Shown here one piece after another: positions 17,357 to 24,581 of a stretch of DNA of 64,000 nucleotides. Source of the DNA: Paenibacillus sedimenti (GTDB lineage: Bacteria; Bacillota; Bacilli; Paenibacillales; NBRC-103111); assembly GCF_014534655.1 (NCBI RefSeq), contig NZ_JACVVD010000009.1:1-64000 (forward strand). The letters run 5' to 3'. A program made the position numbers and the translations under genes. The number at the start of each line of letters is the position of its first letter. Within the stretch, counting starts at the first letter, position 1. The notes beneath the pieces were generated by a model. The model saw only the letters and a list, made by a program, of their open reading frames with translations. It was not told the DNA's origin and did not search any database.

Positions 17357-18443
17357 AAAAGTCCTCGGGAGGAAGCGACCATGTCTTTGCCAGCTCAAGG
17401 AGCTGTGCCTTCGCACCTGGCAGCTCCTCCTTCTCCGAGGTCAGCACCAAGGTTAGCGCAATCTGTCTAGCTTCACTAAGACGTGAAGCCGACGCATTCT
17501 CATAAACCGCAATTAGCCAATACTCGTAGTTCATTTCACCGTTATAGCTCATCGTCTTCTCGTCATACCTATCCCGTTCGACCTTCAAATAAAACAGATC
17601 CAGCCCATCCTTCTGCACGGTCTCCGTCCTTAACACTTCGGCATGGTTTCCGATCAAGCCGCCAACATATGGCTTCTCGCGATTCGGATGCCATAAATTC
17701 AAGGTATCGAGCTGCACCTTCATGCCTTTCCAGCGATATTCGTTCCATCCGGACTTCAAGGCATTGCTCTCTTGCTCCGCCGATAGCTCATGGAACCTTT
17801 CCATCACACGAATTGAGATTGGCTTGGCAACATCCTGCATGCGCCGCTCATGCTCAAAGGACAGTTTAAGATCCCCCAACACGAGATAACTCTGTCCATT
17901 CTCTAGCAAACCCTTTTGAGAGTCTGTATCCGGAACGTACCGGAGCGTATAGCTTTTAGTGACGACCTCCGCTTTTCCAAGCAGCGCTTCGCCAAGATCC
18001 TTCTTCCCCTCAGCAAATTCAAAACGGTACCTCTCCGTCCAAGGCGACTTCGTCCCTGCGACCTGAGGAATCCTTTCTATAGTGGCTTCATCTGGGTAAA
18101 AATAGACCTCATTTGGACCACGGAAATAGCTTCCGGTCATCTTAAGCTCCCCGTCCAACTCCATAATTACGTGATACATCGGCGTCTGCCCTACTTTCAC
18201 CGAACGAACCGTAAGACCGGCCACCTTATCGCCTTCCCGCACCTCTTCCGGTACAAACCGTGATCGATGCTCTTTTTTCGGCTGTCTTGGCTCTTCCTGT
18301 AGAGCTGATGCTGTTGACGTAGCCGCCAGCATTTCCTTTGTCTGCGGTTCTTTCTCGCTAGTGCATCCTGTACACGCAAACAGCATTACTCCCAGCATAA
18401 GCAGGGCTGATCTTCTTTCTCCTCTGAACATCATCATCTCCAC
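17346..18443 (-). CDS. Lipoprotein of unknown function
   Basis: About 361-365 residues. The leader ends in the lipobox FACTGC, so it is probably anchored outside the membrane. A Lys/Glu/Gln-rich linker (about 28-60) precedes a mostly beta-strand body with no motif I recognise. Of the clustered GTG/ATG codons at the start, the ATGs four or five codons in are best placed after GAGGTGGAG. The stop TAA and the two preceding Thr codons lie inside the repeat at 17238-17356, suggesting the repeat replaced the original gene end. Confidence 0.75.
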   Translation of the reverse strand: MEMMMFRGERRSALLMLGVMLFACTGCTSEKEPQTKEMLAATSTASALQEEPRQPKKEHRSRFVPEEVREGDKVAGLTVRSVKVGQTPMYHVIMELDGELKMTGSYFRGPNEVYFYPDEATIERIPQVAGTKSPWTERYRFEFAEGKKDLGEALLGKAEVVTKSYTLRYVPDTDSQKGLLENGQSYLVLGDLKLSFEHERRMQDVAKPISIRVMERFHELSAEQESNALKSGWNEYRWKGMKVQLDTLNLWHPNREKPYVGGLIGNHAEVLRTETVQKDGLDLFYLKVERDRYDEKTMSYNGEMNYEYWLIAVYENASASRLSEARQIALTLVLTSEKEELPGAKAQLLELAKTWSLPPEDFFTT

Positions 18444-18729
18444 CTCATGGTCCAGGCCTTTTATAAATTTAAGAACACCATCTCTGCTTGAAATCTCGCG
18501 ATATGGACAAAATCCATTTTTTCAGTTACGACAACCCCTTGTGATTATAAGTTCCCCCGAGTTTTATCCAATAATAATGCCATTCCAATTAAAAGACGTA
18601 CTAAGTTGAGCAATAGTTCCACACAAAACTGCCCGTTAGCTTAATCGTTACACCTTACCAGCTTACGTTTTCAAATTCATCTAATCTAACAGGTGTTGAG
18701 AAAGGTTTTCAGTTACGCATAACAATACA
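18444..18729. other. Intergenic stretch
   Basis: Only a CTGCCCGTTAGCTTAATCG fragment at 18629 was recognised. Confidence 0.35.
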
Positions 18730-18850
18730 AGTTCTTGTCATCATTCGGCAAACGATATATGTTCTTGTCATTGGCTTTTGACAAGAACATATATCGTTAA
18801 AACAAAAAAAGCCGCAACTACGCGACTTTTAAGCATATATGTTCTTGTCA
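18730..18850. repeat. TGACAAGAAC palindrome element, copy 1
   Basis: Perfect 20-bp inverted repeat: arm AACGATATATGTTCTTGTCA (18751-18770), 8-base loop, and its complement at 18779-18798. Extra GTTCTTGTCA motifs lie at 18731 and 18841. A following hairpin AAAAGCCGC...GCGACTTTT at 18804-18830 is shared with copy 2 near 22.8 kb. Confidence 0.75.
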
Positions 18851-18966
18851 CCCGACAGTTTCCTGGTAGTTTAGAAAAATTAACTCGTGTCCAACTGAAG
18901 AATATACTATGTAATTCAGCAAAAGGTAAGAAAATCCTTTCAACTGGTCTATCTAACCACGCTCTA

Positions 18967-19056
18967 CTGCCAGTTAGCACAGCAGGCCACCAAGTTTAAA
19001 ATCGGCAGCCTGCTTGATCTTTGTTATGGAGCTATCTTTCCTCCGTTAGTTCAGCG
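18967..19056 (+). repeat. Dispersed CTGCCCGTTAG element (GGCCACC subtype)
   Basis: CTGCCAGTTAGCACAGC, GGCCACC, CGGCAGCCTG, then GAGCTATCTTTCCTCCGTTAG and TTCAGCG. The last bases overlap the TGA stop codon of the minus-strand membrane protein gene. Closest relatives are the copies at 32453 and 46051. Confidence 0.75.
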
Positions 19057-19620
19057 TTGTGAACTTGGGGTTCGAGCTTGGGCAAATCTCCAAAATAGAT
19101 ACACACTTAACCCCATCCATGATATTCCGAAGGGAACCGACGACCATGCGGTAATGAATTGGTCGTTAAATATGAATAGCGAAACGGAACTCAACAACAG
19201 CAAAACCCTGGTCCATAACGGTAATAATTGCGCCCTCAGCATGCTTACACTAAAAAATAATAAGCCAGCGATGGTTATTAGAAAACCAATCGGCTGTACA
19301 ACTTCGTATTGGATACTCAAGTTCATCGAAATACGAGATATCGTACCGTAAAGATAAATGAAGCAGCCGAGCAAAGTAACAATGAGTGCCCATCGTGCAA
19401 ATCGTCCTGCGTCCTTTGCGGAAACATATAAACCAGCCAATCCTATGCCGATACAAGCTATACCGCATCCGAACCATGGCATAAATGACTGAGAACTTCG
19501 GTAAACCTGATCTTTTGGGTTACCAGGGGACATCAAGGACAACTCAAAGCCCATCCGTAGCCAAATCATACCGCCGATTAATGCCGATAAGGCGGTGATA
19601 AGAAAAACAACTCTTTTCAT
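19051..19620 (-). CDS. Hypothetical five-helix membrane protein
   Basis: 189 residues from ATG 19620, chosen for the AGAGGGTGAG upstream rather than the ATG 11 codons earlier. About five hydrophobic helices and no catalytic motif. Not assigned to a family. The next upstream gene also encodes a membrane protein, so they may work together. Confidence 0.65.
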   Translation of the reverse strand: MKRVVFLITALSALIGGMIWLRMGFELSLMSPGNPKDQVYRSSQSFMPWFGCGIACIGIGLAGLYVSAKDAGRFARWALIVTLLGCFIYLYGTISRISMNLSIQYEVVQPIGFLITIAGLLFFSVSMLRAQLLPLWTRVLLLLSSVSLFIFNDQFITAWSSVPFGISWMGLSVYLFWRFAQARTPSSQR

Positions 19621-19726
19621 CAAAATTCTCACCCTCTGCTTTGTTGGGTTCAATTCATAGGAAAAGTTCCCTCATGGTTGATCTTTGGGATTCGAGTCCC
19701 GTATTACTGCGGAGAATTTATTTTTT

Positions 19727-20356
19727 TCAATTAAAAGGCTTTGAGTTAAGTATGTTGTTTCGATTATTCGATATCATCCATAATCCTCCGATGACGAACC
19801 AACCGGCGCCAAACGGTATTAGGAGTGGCTCGTTGAAGAAAGAGAGCAGCCCTACGGCGCCGAAGACTGCGATCAACAGGCAGAAGGCAATTTTTAGTTT
19901 GGAGCGGAATGCCGCAATTCCGGCTAGAAAAGACGCCATTGCGAACAGCAGGAAACCGATGCAAAACAAGCCCCAACCCCAATGCGAACCGAAGAACACC
20001 TGAGTGTTTCCTGTTTTATAAGCGGCGTACGCATTGGGTACGGATTGCAGGAGAACGATCCAAAACTCAAGGATGTTGCCCGCGGCGAGTAGGATGAACC
20101 CGGCCAACCCGATGTAACCCGCCCATTGTCCAAGCCTTCCCCACCGAACGAGGATGTGTCTTTGGAGAGCGGTAAAAACAGCCAGCATTAAAAGGAGGGG
20201 TAGCGTGAGCATTCTGTTGTAGTCGTCATAAGAGAAGGGCTGCGGTCCATGATTGATCAGATATTTGCAGACCACCCATGATAACCCGCCGAGCATTGCA
20301 AGTATTCCATATACAGCTTTCTTTATTCCTATAGGGTTCCTCAACGTGTCGATCAC
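19727..20356 (-). CDS. Hypothetical six-helix membrane protein
   Basis: 209 residues with about six hydrophobic helices. The start is GTG 20356; a TTG four codons later has better spacing to the GAGG. No family recognised. Separated by about 100 bases from the membrane protein gene at 19051-19620. Confidence 0.65.
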   Translation of the reverse strand: MIDTLRNPIGIKKAVYGILAMLGGLSWVVCKYLINHGPQPFSYDDYNRMLTLPLLLMLAVFTALQRHILVRWGRLGQWAGYIGLAGFILLAAGNILEFWIVLLQSVPNAYAAYKTGNTQVFFGSHWGWGLFCIGFLLFAMASFLAGIAAFRSKLKIAFCLLIAVFGAVGLLSFFNEPLLIPFGAGWFVIGGLWMISNNRNNILNSKPFN

Positions 20357-20605
20357 CTCATTTTACGTATTTGCAGTGCGCGGAGATAACTTGCGATAGA
20401 CATCAATCTTTTAAATATATTATACGATGAGGTTATGAAGTTTTTTTGAAGTTTGTGCGAAGATTGTTAACGCCGCCAATGGTCGGCATATTGTTCTAAT
20501 CACAAAATGATTTAGCTATCCTACCCCTTTCACCGTACAGCTGCTCTGTTGGTGTACGGCACTCCGAACGCTGCCCCTAATCTCTAAATCTTCTATCTAA
20601 TAAAT
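20357..20605. other. Intergenic stretch
   Basis: No gene, repeat copy or clear promoter recognised. Confidence 0.35.
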
Positions 20606-20641
20606 AAAAAGGCATTCACTAAACTAAGTGAGCGCCTTTTT
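20606..20641. terminator. Terminator of the toxin-antitoxin operon
   Basis: AAAAAGGC-ATTCACT and AGTGA-GCGCCTTTTT form a nearly perfect stem with T-runs on both strands, about 45 bases downstream of the toxin stop codon. Confidence 0.75.
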
Positions 20642-20686
20642 ACTTCAAAACTTTATTATCCTTCAACAGCTGCTGTTTAAAGGCTT

Positions 20687-21145
20687 TTAATTGGATGGAA
20701 TGATTCGAATATCCTTATCCAAATTGGCAAGCATCATGAAATTGCGATTGAAAGTAAAGATGCGTTTTACCTGATAATAGGACATAGTCACAGCAGTGAA
20801 TGCTTCGCTGAGCGAGAAACGAAGCTCGGGCCTGTCTATAAGTAGTCTGCGTGATTCCCCCTCAAGTTCGGGGTCGCTGGAGATGACCGCTAGTTTACCT
20901 TTACTCACTGCTTTATCAATTGCATTCAGAAAATATTCCGCTTGCTGATAGCTGTATTCGTTGCGAAGCCATTCGTGAAGATCAAATATAATAGAGTTGG
21001 TCGTCACGTAATTACGTTCAAGATCATACAAATCCAGAAACAGGGAACGGGCTTTTGCATAGTGGAGGTCTTCAGGGTTCATTAAAGCGGCTAAAGCTGT
21101 TTCATCTAGAAAAATTGCATCCTGAATGTTCAAGTGGTTATCCAT
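20687..21145 (-). CDS. PIN-domain toxin-like protein
   Basis: 152 residues with PIN (VapC-like ribonuclease) layout: FLDETAL with Asp14, LHEW with Glu58, SLSEAF with Glu114 where SxxDA is usual, and FTFNRNF with Asn133 where the last catalytic Asp normally lies. The loss of one of four metal-binding acids and replacement of another may weaken nuclease activity. The gene follows the small partner gene by 13 bases, the usual antitoxin-toxin order. Confidence 0.75.
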   Translation of the reverse strand: MDNHLNIQDAIFLDETALAALMNPEDLHYAKARSLFLDLYDLERNYVTTNSIIFDLHEWLRNEYSYQQAEYFLNAIDKAVSKGKLAVISSDPELEGESRRLLIDRPELRFSLSEAFTAVTMSYYQVKRIFTFNRNFMMLANLDKDIRIIPSN

Positions 21146-21158
21146 ATGTCAGCACTCC

Positions 21159-21461
21159 TTAATCCTCTAGTTTGCAAATACCATCCAAATACAGAAGCGG
21201 GTTATCTTCCTTTTGATCCACTGAGATGGGGGTTGATTTGTATGGGGCGCTTGCCAGGTATTGGGCAATGATTCCATTGACGATCGCTTGCACGGTCGTG
21301 CGCTGCATATCGGCGATTGCTTTAAGCTCAACATAATATTGCGGATTGAGTTCTATAGTGCCTTCTTCTTGCTCTTCACTTCTTGAAGAAATGAATTCGG
21401 AAGCGGTAGATTTCGCTTTTTCGAATTGATTTTGAATGAAGCGTTTGTATTTATTCGCCAT
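21159..21461 (-). CDS. Antitoxin-like partner of the PIN protein
   Basis: 100 residues. The N-terminal part is basic and helical; the middle (ELNPQYYVELKAIADMQRTT) looks like a ribbon-helix-helix DNA-binding unit; the C-terminal tail (DNPLLYLDGICKLED) is acidic and could bind the toxin. ATG 21461 follows AAGGAGTGAATCACG. The family name is not certain; the role rests on size and position. Confidence 0.6.
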   Translation of the reverse strand: MANKYKRFIQNQFEKAKSTASEFISSRSEEQEEGTIELNPQYYVELKAIADMQRTTVQAIVNGIIAQYLASAPYKSTPISVDQKEDNPLLYLDGICKLED

Positions 21462-21495
21462 CGTGATTCACTCCTTATGCATAGCTTTTATAACG

Positions 21496-21506
21496 ATTCG
21501 TCGAAT
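21496..21506 (-). promoter_or_regulatory. Palindrome upstream of the antitoxin gene
   Basis: ATTCG-T-CGAAT lies just upstream of a TATAAA box 35-45 bases before the antitoxin start, a fitting place for autorepression. Confidence 0.4.
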
Positions 21507-21541
21507 TATGTCGATTTCAGGGGGTGATGTCGGGCGGAAAG

Positions 21542-21837
21542 TCAGCGCCCATCACTATCCTTATAAATCTTACTTAAATTACAATTATATCCATTCGAGG
21601 TTGTTATGTAATCATGAAGCTTCTTTATCATTTGCTGCGTATCTTTATCGGTGGGGTATACATTTTGGCGGCTGTCAACGGATTCTTCTTCCTGTTCGGA
21701 TTATGGGCAAGGATTTGAGGTTAGATAGGTTTCTTCAATTCCAGCATTTACGCCTCTTGATTTGTATCCTTATCTGTACAACCCGATACTAAAAGGAATA
21801 AGCACAAAACCAACAAAAGAATCATCACTATTTTCAT
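21542..21837 (-). pseudogene. Small lipoprotein with a frameshift and one in-frame stop
   Basis: ATG 21837 follows GAAGGA and opens a lipoprotein signal MKIVMILLLVLCLFLLVSGC ending after DKDTNQEA. Shifting frame by one base near 21750 continues with NAGIEETYLTSNPCP, an in-frame TAA, then SEQEEESVDSRQNVYPTDKD and a stop at 21542. The whole would be about 95 residues. No family was recognised. If only the first frame is used the product is a 29-residue lipopeptide. Confidence 0.55.
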
Positions 21838-21995
21838 TAGCATTCCTTCTTCATTGGTACGACGTTATTCCCATAAATTAGGATCTAGAAAACAAACGAA
21901 TGTTGCGCTATCCTGCCCGTTCGTAAATTCGCCATGCTTGTGTCCAAACGAAACAGACACTCCAGAATACATTGTTAGTGGAGGTGTATGTAGCG

Positions 21996-22301
21996 ATGAC
22001 CAAATACTTGCATACTGGATCGTTTAACTATCAAACTGCTGGTATCAAAACGTTAGTTGTGGTCCCGATCGGGGTTGACGCAACTCTCGCGATTTCTAAC
22101 AATTCAAACCAGCCCTTTACTATCTTGCTGAGTGGGGCCGTTACTGTTGCTGTAAAACCGTATGGGATTGCTCGAATTGGATTTTATAGTGGAGGGTTTA
22201 CAACAACTGTTGCAATAAGGACGAAAGGACCAAGCAATGGGGCGTTTATTGTTCAACAAACCGCGTCCACATTGAATAGAAGAAGAAAGCGAACACACTG
22301 A
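21996..22301 (+). CDS. Hypothetical 101-residue protein
   Basis: ATG 21996 follows GGAGGTG by nine bases. The product is rich in Thr, Val, Ile and Gly, with predicted beta strands and a basic tail NRRRKR. No signal peptide and no family recognised. One of few plus-strand genes here, with its own terminator directly downstream. A CTGCCCGTTCG fragment lies at 21914. Confidence 0.6.
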   Translation: MTKYLHTGSFNYQTAGIKTLVVVPIGVDATLAISNNSNQPFTILLSGAVTVAVKPYGIARIGFYSGGFTTTVAIRTKGPSNGAFIVQQTASTLNRRRKRTH

Positions 22302-22316
22302 TAACTTTCGTCCATT

Positions 22317-22346
22317 CGCTACCTAATATCCAATGTAGCGTTTTTT
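22317..22346 (+). terminator. Terminator of the 101-residue protein gene
   Basis: CGCTAC / GTAGCG stem then TTTTTT, 16 bases after the stop codon. Confidence 0.75.
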
Positions 22347-22387
22347 AATAGGCTCGCGTGGAACTTCGCTAATATTCCGCCTTGTAT

Positions 22388-22546
22388 TCAACAAGTTATA
22401 TCAGCCAGACCACATAAGACGACCCTAACTCTTTGAGCGTCGCCATCATGAAAAACATCTAATAAATCATTAGTATCATTATTCAATATTTTCCTTAGTT
22501 CAATCGGCAAAATAATACGTCCCATTTGATCTATTTTGCGAATGAT
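22388..22546 (-). pseudogene. AbrB/SpoVT-type transition regulator remnant
   Basis: Minus-strand codons read IIRKIDQMGRIILPIELRKI, the swapped-hairpin DNA-binding motif of AbrB-family proteins, preceded directly by TGA and out of frame with any start. The C-terminal oligomerisation part is absent. Confidence 0.7.
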
Positions 22547-22805
22547 TCAACCCGGCTGGGGTGAATTACATTTTTTCAATATTATTATCCTCCGGCACTT
22601 ATAAGACCTATTGATTTGTAGGCTACTCTGTGACACTTGCAGCTAATTCTTAGCTCCATTTCATCATCCCACTTTTCAGGCGCTTTCAAATAATGAATGA
22701 AGTGCGTCTTATTTAGTGCGGCCTTTTTCTGCTACTTTGGATAATTTTCATGGGGAGCTTGATCGTTGGTTCTTCAATTTCCTGCATCCGTCGAGAGTGA
22801 GATAA
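22547..22805. other. Intergenic stretch
   Basis: Nothing beyond the flanking AbrB remnant and palindrome element was recognised. Confidence 0.35.
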
Positions 22806-22904
22806 TGTTCTTGTCAAAATCGGGAATGTCCTCAAGTTCTTGTCATCTAATTTTGACAAGAACTTGAGGACAAAAATGAAAAGCCGCATCACATGCGACT
22901 TTTA
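22806..22904. repeat. TGACAAGAAC palindrome element, copy 2
   Basis: Perfect 19-bp inverted repeat: TGTCCTCAAGTTCTTGTCA (22827-22845), 8-base loop, complement at 22854-22872, with an extra GTTCTTGTCA copy at 22807. The inner GTTCTTGTCA is identical to copy 1 near 18.7 kb, while the outer half of the stem differs on both arms together. The AAAAGCCGC...GCGACTTTT hairpin follows as in copy 1. Confidence 0.75.
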
Positions 22905-23038
22905 ACGAGAATCCAACTTTCATCTTGATATGTTGTTGACATCAATTTATTTGTTGTGTTAACTCTTACCAAATAAGGTGTAATTAAAAATATAAAGAGA
23001 ATGAGGATTGTTATTGCTGCAATCGTCCATTTATTCAT
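22889..23038 (-). CDS. Small single-helix membrane protein
   Basis: 49 residues: a helix AITILILFIFLITPYLV near the N-terminus and a polar tail. ATG 23038 lies downstream of GGGGGGAG, spacing slightly long. The final codons (VKSRM and TGA) are inside the conserved hairpin of palindrome element copy 2, so the repeat supplies its C-terminus. No homologue recognised. Confidence 0.5.
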   Translation of the reverse strand: MNKWTIAAITILILFIFLITPYLVRVNTTNKLMSTTYQDESWILVKSRM

Positions 23039-23138
23039 CTATGTTACATCTCCCCCCTAAAAACAAATTTTGAATCCAAAAAACAACGGACATCTTAGAC
23101 TTAAAGCCTGTCCTAGACAGCCGTTGATTCATGGGTGT

Positions 23139-24062
23139 TTACTTGCCTACTTGAATAGTTATTGATTTATATTTAGTTAAGTCTCCTCTACCTAGAAAAA
23201 CGGCAAAGGGGAGCTGTTGCGTTTCTGGTTTCTCTGCACTGAGCGTCGTTGTCGCCGTCCCCAAACTAACTCCCTTATCATTAAGGAATGTGATGGTAAT
23301 TTTAGCATCCGGTGAAACATCAGTTTGATTTATTGTAGAAAGAAATCCTCTTACAAGAGTGTACTCACCTGTCTTCAGCAAATTGACCAAACCAAACTGA
23401 ACCTTGTTTTCGGAATCCTTTGTAGATATTTCGGCATGTAGGTCAGGAACTCTACCATAGAAAGGATTTGTACTCTCTAATGTAACTGCCGCGTAGTCTG
23501 AAATATCTGTTTTGCTGGTGGTTTCCAAGGGCACTATTTGTTCTGCACCGTTTAAAACATTAGAAATCTGGTATGGGACTTTCTCAATAACTTCTCCCTT
23601 TTCGTTCCAGAAAACAAGTTTTCCTGATGCTATAGTTTTTGTGTAATCCACAGTTGGATTTAATGATTGAATACTATCTATTAATCTGTGATTCCAAGAA
23701 TCTATGCCAATATAGAGTTTGCCAGTAATACTCGAATGATTACCTTCCTTAATAATGGACAAATGTCCTGCACTTACACCGGAATTGTTAATATCTAAAA
23801 TATTAAATCCATTATCCACTGTTATCGTCTTTGACACATCTTCATAAACTACCTTTAGTCCCATACTCTCAGCAATAAACCGAATAGGAACATACGCATG
23901 ACCATCGTAATTCAGGGTTTCATATCCGTATGAATTTTTTGTTTCACCGTTAATAACAAACGTAGCTGGAAATAAATATGTTTGGATCGTATCCGCTGCA
24001 AAAACTGCAGTCGTTGTAGTCAAAGCTATGCCACACGTTAAACCAAGAAGAAACTTCTTCAT
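23139..24062 (-). CDS. Exported protein with copper-amine-oxidase N-domain
   Basis: 307 residues from ATG 24062 behind GAGGAG. Signal peptide ends near VFAAD. Residues about 28-100 form the copper-amine-oxidase N-like domain (TYLFPATFVINGETK, GHAYVPIRFIAESMG, TITVDN). The remaining 200 residues show two beta-rich halves with no named family that I recognise. The N-terminal 90 residues are very similar to the protein at 16197-16859. Confidence 0.8.
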   Translation of the reverse strand: MKKFLLGLTCGIALTTTTAVFAADTIQTYLFPATFVINGETKNSYGYETLNYDGHAYVPIRFIAESMGLKVVYEDVSKTITVDNGFNILDINNSGVSAGHLSIIKEGNHSSITGKLYIGIDSWNHRLIDSIQSLNPTVDYTKTIASGKLVFWNEKGEVIEKVPYQISNVLNGAEQIVPLETTSKTDISDYAAVTLESTNPFYGRVPDLHAEISTKDSENKVQFGLVNLLKTGEYTLVRGFLSTINQTDVSPDAKITITFLNDKGVSLGTATTTLSAEKPETQQLPFAVFLGRGDLTKYKSITIQVGK

Positions 24063-24399
24063 TTCTAGACTCCTCAATTATAAAGACGTAAGATTCTCAT
24101 GTTCGTTAGACGTGGAGATATATGGATTGGTTGCGAAAAAATACAATTTCTACGGAACAATTTAGTCATCTATTGAGTCTATATTTACAACATTAGGTAA
24201 TTGAGGGTGGAAACAGTATATATGAATTTCAAAACACTATTTGTAAATTTAGTATTCCATTGTATTTTATACATATGTCCTTAAGATTGGTTAATAAATG
24301 ACAAGAACTTTATCCCATTAGATTAATATATTTGTTCGGCGACACAAACATATGTGCTTTCGCGACATACATATGCGCCTTTACTCTCTCTTCCGATTT
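24063..24399. other. Intergenic stretch
   Basis: A lone TGACAAGAAC motif at 24299-24308 precedes CCATTAGATTAATA, a mixture of pieces from two repeat families. No gene was recognised. Confidence 0.35.
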
Positions 24400-24441
24400 A
24401 AAGAAAGTCGGGCTGCTTCTTCAAGCAGCCCGACTTTCTTT
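24400..24441. terminator. Very strong bidirectional terminator
   Basis: Perfect 19-bp arms AAAGAAAGTCGGGCTGCTT and complement with a CTTC loop, about 140 bases after the stop of the giant lyase gene. Confidence 0.85.
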
Positions 24442-24581
24442 GATCATTTTCACATTTCTTCAATACGGCTTTAAAGACTTCTTTGCTGCGGAGAAGAAAG
24501 CACGAATTGTTTGCTCATTGTTTCGCAATATCAACTTGAAAGTTGATAGTCAATTTGCGTCCCTGTTTCGGTGTTAATCTA

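Noticed and set aside
18768..18999. Open frames on both strands across the TGACAAGAAC palindrome
   Set aside because: The overlap arises from the perfect inverted repeat; neither frame has a ribosome site or protein-like pattern.
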